Shown: positions 59,030 through 64,000 of the stretch, piece by piece | Position numbering within the stretch: the stretch's first letter is position 1 | Layout of the letters: each line of letters opens with the position of its first letter | Assembly (NCBI GenBank): GCA_963930775.1 | Contig: OZ005694.1 | Location: forward strand, 1,550,001-1,614,000 | Source of the DNA: Cliona cf. orientalis | Taxonomy: Eukaryota > Porifera > Demospongiae > Clionaida > Clionaidae | Direction: 5' to 3' | Length of the DNA stretch: 64,000 bases | Made by a program: the position numbers and the translations under genes | The notes under the pieces: model-generated | Seen by the model: only the letters and a program-made list of their open reading frames with translations | Databases searched by the model: none | Told to the model about the DNA's origin: nothing

Positions 59030-59602
59030 TGATTTCTTGCATTAGATAAAGTTGTACAGTAGAGGAGTGAACTCCCTGGATGAAGTGGTTCCGCAACACC
59101 TCCTGCCGCTGCTCAGGAGACCACTTAGGGTAGGCCTTATCAGCAAGTACACGCAAACATCCTGCATACTCTGCAAATTTCTCTCCCGATCTTTGTGTGC
59201 GACTCTGCAGTTGGTGCTGCCATTCCAGCTCGTTTCCTTCTACAGCAAACTGTTGCCGTAGGCCAGTAGTGACAGCCTTATAGTCAGTGGAGTGCACTAG
59301 GCCCAGCTGTGTCACCACCCTGAACGGCTCATCCTCCAATAATGGTAGTAATTCCTTCGTCCATTGGTTTTGTGCAATGCCCAGCTCGCTCACGTACAGT
59401 TCGAAACGTGTGAGCCAGAGCTCTATATCTGCCCCAGCAGAGTATCTCACAGGTGGCCGCATACTCACTCGTAATGGCTGTCTCTCTGTAGCCACAGCTT
59501 CTGTAGCAGCAGCTGCTGCAGCTCCTGTCAGTACAGCAGGTGGGTCATCAGTAGGTGGTGGGTCCTCTTCTCCAGACATAGTAATCCCACTCCTGACACC
59601 AA
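59030..59602 (-). pseudogene. Truncated Gypsy gag (second element)
   Basis: From ATG 59579 on the minus strand ~183 codons of a retrotransposon gag-like protein: Ala-rich start, ADIELWLTRFELYV, EDEPFRVVTQLG, SRTQRSGEKFAEYAGCLRVLA, then LMQE, where it runs into the antisense of copy 6. A primer-site-like ttggtgtcaggagtggg (59585-59602) lies between gag and the LTR. Zinc knuckle, pol and the other LTR are missing. It differs in sequence from the element at 47265-51680. Confidence 0.85.
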
Positions 59603-59858
59603 TGTAACCCCGTACAGTTCACACAGGGCTTGCAGCCCGCAATTGCATAGTGATGTTTAGAGATTCAGATATAGATAGAGAGATAGTAGTCAGAAATCAC
59701 ACTGTGCTTATATACTTAAGGTGCTATGCATAAAACATGAGGATAAAGTGTAAGGGCTGCTTACAGACAGCCAGGGTCACAGAACACTAATTAAGTCACA
59801 CACAAACAAGAAACAGCTTGGTCTAGAATCATTGTTCAGCTTATTTTAGTTCGTTACA
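59603..59858 (-). repeat. LTR of the second Gypsy fragment
   Basis: 256 bp with inverted TGTAAC...GTTACA ends, directly adjacent to the primer-site-like sequence. No partner LTR in the window, so the far border is inferred from the terminal hexamers only. Confidence 0.65.
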
Positions 59859-60431
59859 TAAGTATTGTCTATCTAAATCTAGCTGCATCAGTGCACTGTT
59901 CTCATTCAGCTGATGAAGGTCCACGGACCGAAATATACTGAATTATAATTGTTTCCACTGTTATTGACAAGCTCAATAATCATTCTCTACAACTTGAGTC
60001 ATAGCAATGAGCCTATAATATATCAGACCATAAGACTCTATTGCTTTCAGCAGCTTCCTCGGTTTGCTGTATCTCTAGTTTAATACAATATTAATGTTGG
60101 CAAGAAAGTGCTGCTTGACTATCTACTAAATTGAACGTACTAACTGTACTAAAAATGACTAATAAATTTCTGTCTGCTATTGCTGTGTTGAATATAAATA
60201 AATTTTGCTAGACTGTGAAAGCGCGCAATAATTATTATTCCTCAAAACTTTAAGCTATACACAGCAGTGAAAACAAGATTATGTGATGAAAGGGGGAGAA
60301 CTCGCTAACAATAATTAGTCACATAAAATTATTTAGTAGCTACCTACTAAATGAAAAAAAAAATTATAAGTTTATAGCAAAAAATTATCCATTACAAATA
60401 TTTGCAGTTGCAGTTTATCTTAGTAGCTACT
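59859..60431. other. Spacer: 3' flank of copy 7
   Basis: Between ~60040 and 60431 this is the inverse of the 3' flank seen behind copies 3 and 5 (ggcaagaaagtgctg, cctcaaaactttaagctata, tacctactaaatg). No gene. Confidence 0.6.
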
Positions 60432-63400
60432 TCATTTTGTGTATTTAGCAGAAGCTGGCATGGTAATGGGCTTAGGAGTATCATTGATCAGTGATTCAAG
60501 TTCAGGATCTTCAATTCGCTCATGAGCGATGTCATCATCATTGATGATATCATGGCCTTGATATTGTCTGCACCTCCAACCAGCACTGAGATAAGGCTTG
60601 ATCAAACTCCACACAACAATGACACAGAATTGAGCAAAGGTGATTCCACTCGACACCATAAGCAATTTTGATCTTGATTCGATAGATTCCCATCTGTACA
60701 GAGTTCCAGAACTCAAGATAATAAGGTTCAGTAAGATAATGCTTTCTAGAATTCTCACATTTACTCGCTTGTAGACATATTTAACAGATGTGAAGAAAAA
60801 TAAGAAAGCTATGAAAAGGAAGAGTGCATATATGTTTAGTTCAGGATCGTCCACTGAAGTTACTGTCAATAGGGCCAGGAGTACTCCTCGAATAAGAAGC
60901 ATTGCTCCAAACCAATATTGGTGTTTGTCCTTCAAAGGAGAGAAGTAAGCATCGTAGACAGGGGCTAGCTTGTTGATCCACTTGAGTGGCCTTAGATGAG
61001 ACACTCTCCTCAAAGGCTGAATGAACAGAAGCATGAGTGTGTAGGGAAGCCACAAGAATATAAAGGTAGCAATGGCTGCTAAGAAAAGGTAAATGTGAGG
61101 GTGCTGACAGTAGCGTAGGTTTCCATCGAGGTACCACACAGCATAGGAGGTGTTCTGTGGGTACTGTGCTATTACTGCAACTGAGGTGGCATCTATCACA
61201 GTACGAAGGAGCTTCATGTAAGATAGAAGGAAGAGTGTGGCTAGAAGAGGAACAGCTCTGCTACCAATGAAGTTAGTGAGGTAAGAGGAGTAGCGGCAAG
61301 CAACAATGATAACACCAGCAATGGCCCAGATGTAGAATGGGAATAGAAACTGTAGCCATGTCTTCCAATAAGCATCCAGTCCAACAAAGAAGCAAGTCTC
61401 AATTCCAAAATCCAAGTTGAGCCAGGCAATAAAGACTTGAAGAAATGTGAATAAATAATTTGCTCCAATGTCTGAGGGAAAGAGTATTATTTTGTAGGCC
61501 CATACAATGTTAGCATAGAAGATGACTCCATTAATGAATCCTTGAGTGGCAGTGAGGTTGAGTGCAAGGATAAAACACACAAGGAGGACACCAGCAGCAG
61601 CAAAGGCAAGCAGGAGCGCCACGTTATGACTGTTGGGACATTCAATGCACTGAGAAGATCCAATTGCCAGGCTAAAGCTGTCCATGCAGGCACCACACAG
61701 GATGCCGATTCGGTTGGAGGCACACTGCTTGCTGGGATCTTTTCCAATGTTGACTGTCTTGTTACCTGACTTGCAGTAGAGTAGAGGACAGAATCTGTTG
61801 TACATGATACCAGTGCTATGACCCTCATTGAAGGTTGCATTCACCCACACCGTGCCGTTCCACTGCAGGAGACCAGTTTTGTTTTTTACTAAACAACTGA
61901 AGCCACTGTTAGCCAAGACAGGATAACAGCTGCATGTGGTTTCATCATGATTAAGAGTTAGTCCTGGAGGGCAGTTTGGGAGTAAGGTGATATTTATGAA
62001 AACTGGGGTTACTAGGAGTTTATACCCGATACAACCATACTGATTATACGAATTATAATCAGATGTTATTTTCTTGATCCAATTTTCATAATTAAAGATA
62101 TCAGATTCTGTTGGTTTATTGCTAATGACAAAAGTTACTGGCAGAGATGATGGTTGCAACATTAAAACTTCATAATCACGTTTTGAGTAAACTGTATAGT
62201 TAAAAGGAACACATTTTCCACTGTCAATTACTAATTTGGGTTTGTCTTGTTTTGAATGAGAATCTGGATAAAGGTATCTGGCATGGATTGTACCAACTGC
62301 AGTGCCGAAATCATAACCCACTATACACACTGGTAATGTGATGGTTTCACCACGATAAACACGGGTATTGGTGAAAATGTATGAGATATTAGCACACTGT
62401 GGTTTACCATCGGAGTCACAAAGACACACACGCTGAGGAGCAGAGGATACTGGAGATAGGATCTCATTGAGGCCAGGGTCAAAGGAGATGTTAACATAAC
62501 CTTCAGGTTCTTCGTATATATAAGAACAGTGAGGTTTACCTTGTCCATTCACAGAAATTATTATATCTCTAGAACATGAATAATCCCTTACACTTGCTCC
62601 ATACATGTGATGACCAACACCACGTTGTGCATAATTTCTAATAAAAGATACTTTAGCAGAGTAGTCTGTAATCATGAATATACAAGGTTGTGAAGACTGA
62701 GAATACACTGCTCCACCAACATCAAATGCTGTGTTGTTGATAAACTGAATACTCGACTGATATCCCATTGTGGTCATAAGTAAAGATGGCATGCTACTAT
62801 AGACAGCACCTCCTTGAAATGCAGAGTTGTTGAAAAGGATTAATTTAGTATAATTACCAACAATGATAGTGGGATGGACACCTTCTTGTATAAAAATTGC
62901 ACCACCTCTCTTTTGTGCAGAATTCATAATGAACTGTACTAATATTTTAGTACTAATGACCATAGTTCCATACAAAAACCCTATTGCTCCTCCACTGCTT
63001 GATGCTCTATTGTCATAAAATTCAATACCACTTGAGTTTACATGAACAATTGAATTCAATAATCTTAGAGCTCCTCCAACATTTGCAGAATTGTGGCTGA
63101 AAATCAGGTTTGCTTTTTGCTCAACAATCAATGTTCCATGGTCGAGCCCAATCGCTCCACCGCCCCCGTATGCATGGTTGTAAGTAAATATCACAGATGA
63201 TTCAGCACCTACAGTGATCATTCCATCCCACAATTTCACCGCTCCACCAATTCCATAATCTCTGACAGTATTATACATAAAGATCACCGTTGCTTTAGTA
63301 TCAATGTGCATCATTGCACCCCACCCATACACTGCTCCTCCGCCACCACTGCATGTTAGGTTGATAAAGTACACAATTGCACCTGTTGTGATGTTAAGTG

Positions 63401-64000
63401 AAGATTTGAGCTTAGGGTGAGTGGTTTTTAGATGCACTGCTGTACTTGTCGAAGAGTGGATCACTTTAGTACTGTTGGTAAAGTTTACATTTCCTGCTAA
63501 TGTTACTACACTAGAAAAGGCAACAATAATTGAATGTGATCGATGTCTGTAGGACTGAAATGTGCTGTTGCTTACAATTATCCCATCACTAAGGTTACTC
63601 CTAATAAAGCAGTTTTCTTTGAATGTACAGTTGTCCAATAAAGCTTGTGAGCCTCTTCCTGCAATATAGATGAAGGATAATCTTTCATTTATGCCAGGGT
63701 AGCCATAGAGGTTGGAATTCTTCACTGTAATGTAGCTCTCTATAGAATTTATTGCAGGACATCTCATGGTCAGGGTTGTGATGTTCACAAAGCTGACATT
63801 GAAGAACTGAATAAGTGTGCAATTGGGTTTACCAACTTGCATACCAAACTGATGGTCAATTATGACATTTTCTGTGGATTCCTCAGTTCCTTTCATGACA
63901 AATGAGTGAAAATTTTGTACAACCAAGTCCTTTGTATAGTTGTGGACTCCACACATGAATATCAGTGTTACATTGACGTGGTGTGGTAAAAAGAACTCAC
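60432..64000 (-). CDS. Beta-helix / multi-pass membrane protein, copy 7 (5' end outside window)
   Basis: Open from the stop at 60432-60434 to the window edge (at least 1188 codons); the reading EFFLPHHVNVTLIF before the internal Met at 63956 shows that the frame continues upstream. Order: N-terminal module (FMCGVHNYTKDL), beta-helix (~residues 190-445 from that Met, rungs such as YGGGGAIGLDH and NSAFQGGAVYS), Cys-rich linker (CPPGLTLNHDETTC, GILCGACMDSFSL), about ten membrane segments from ~775, and acidic tail with ELESLI and MPASAKYTK. Single exon. The best intact representative, in the opposite orientation to all other copies. Extracellular ligand-binding receptor or adhesion role is inferred from architecture only. 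Confidence 0.9.
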   Translation of the reverse strand, partial: EFFLPHHVNVTLIFMCGVHNYTKDLVVQNFHSFVMKGTEESTENVIIDHQFGMQVGKPNCTLIQFFNVSFVNITTLTMRCPAINSIESYITVKNSNLYGYPGINERLSFIYIAGRGSQALLDNCTFKENCFIRSNLSDGIIVSNSTFQSYRHRSHSIIVAFSSVVTLAGNVNFTNSTKVIHSSTSTAVHLKTTHPKLKSSLNITTGAIVYFINLTCSGGGGAVYGWGAMMHIDTKATVIFMYNTVRDYGIGGAVKLWDGMITVGAESSVIFTYNHAYGGGGAIGLDHGTLIVEQKANLIFSHNSANVGGALRLLNSIVHVNSSGIEFYDNRASSSGGAIGFLYGTMVISTKILVQFIMNSAQKRGGAIFIQEGVHPTIIVGNYTKLILFNNSAFQGGAVYSSMPSLLMTTMGYQSSIQFINNTAFDVGGAVYSQSSQPCIFMITDYSAKVSFIRNYAQRGVGHHMYGASVRDYSCSRDIIISVNGQGKPHCSYIYEEPEGYVNISFDPGLNEILSPVSSAPQRVCLCDSDGKPQCANISYIFTNTRVYRGETITLPVCIVGYDFGTAVGTIHARYLYPDSHSKQDKPKLVIDSGKCVPFNYTVYSKRDYEVLMLQPSSLPVTFVISNKPTESDIFNYENWIKKITSDYNSYNQYGCIGYKLLVTPVFINITLLPNCPPGLTLNHDETTCSCYPVLANSGFSCLVKNKTGLLQWNGTVWVNATFNEGHSTGIMYNRFCPLLYCKSGNKTVNIGKDPSKQCASNRIGILCGACMDSFSLAIGSSQCIECPNSHNVALLLAFAAAGVLLVCFILALNLTATQGFINGVIFYANIVWAYKIILFPSDIGANYLFTFLQVFIAWLNLDFGIETCFFVGLDAYWKTWLQFLFPFYIWAIAGVIIVACRYSSYLTNFIGSRAVPLLATLFLLSYMKLLRTVIDATSVAVIAQYPQNTSYAVWYLDGNLRYCQHPHIYLFLAAIATFIFLWLPYTLMLLFIQPLRRVSHLRPLKWINKLAPVYDAYFSPLKDKHQYWFGAMLLIRGVLLALLTVTSVDDPELNIYALFLFIAFLFFFTSVKYVYKRVNVRILESIILLNLIILSSGTLYRWESIESRSKLLMVSSGITFAQFCVIVVWSLIKPYLSAGWRCRQYQGHDIINDDDIAHERIEDPELESLINDTPKPITMPASAKYTK

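Overview
The window looks like nuclear DNA from an early-branching animal, most likely a sponge. The basis is a family of long, N-glycosylated beta-helix plus multi-pass membrane proteins of the kind sponge and cnidarian gene sets label 'pmp-like', the animal-type transposons (Helitron with an OTU domain, Merlin, Ty3/Gypsy, pogo-like, foldback elements), microsatellites and standard-code splice signals. The species assignment is inference; no rRNA or other marker gene is present.

The backbone is a local array of one gene family. Each full member has, in order: a signal peptide, a conserved Cys-rich N-terminal module, a right-handed beta-helix built from GGA-type rungs, a Cys-rich linker, about nine or ten membrane segments, and a short acidic tail with an ExxxLI motif followed by a conserved C-terminal peptide. 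Copy 1 (2-3364, +) and copy 7 (60432-64000, -) are open reading frames cut only by the window edges. Everything between them is broken. Copy 2 is scattered over 4526-20663. A promoter-plus-tail scar lies at 20498-20663. Copy 3 (23832-29163) has one 2-nt frameshift and an intron-like transposon. Copies 4a (42826-44385), 4b (44386-47246) and 5 (47247-54772) are joined end to end at chimeric junctions. Copy 6 (56455-59029) is truncated.

The array has been repeatedly hit by mobile DNA. A 12.5-kb block (6527-19080) splits copy 2. It holds a Helitron (Rep, Pif1-type helicase and OTU protease, minus strand, 10133-16365) that is itself interrupted by a 225-bp Harbinger-like MITE, several copies of a ~400-bp repeat, and an unrecognised 277-aa ORF. 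A complete Ty3/Gypsy element (47265-51680) with 217-bp LTRs and a GAGTC target duplication sits inside copy 5. A second Gypsy fragment (59030-59858) ends copy 6. Between 37.8 and 42.1 kb a Merlin (ISXO2-like) transposase gene carries a four-level nested set: Merlin, then a foldback element with a CTGTC minisatellite, then a pogo-like element, then a 615-bp element with a 9-bp duplication.

The remaining DNA (29.2-37.8 kb, 20.7-23.6 kb, 54.8-56.2 kb) is mainly repeats: a 542-bp tandem duplication, a ~290-bp satellite, foldback elements and a LINE tail. No tRNA or rRNA gene in working form and no CRISPR array was seen.
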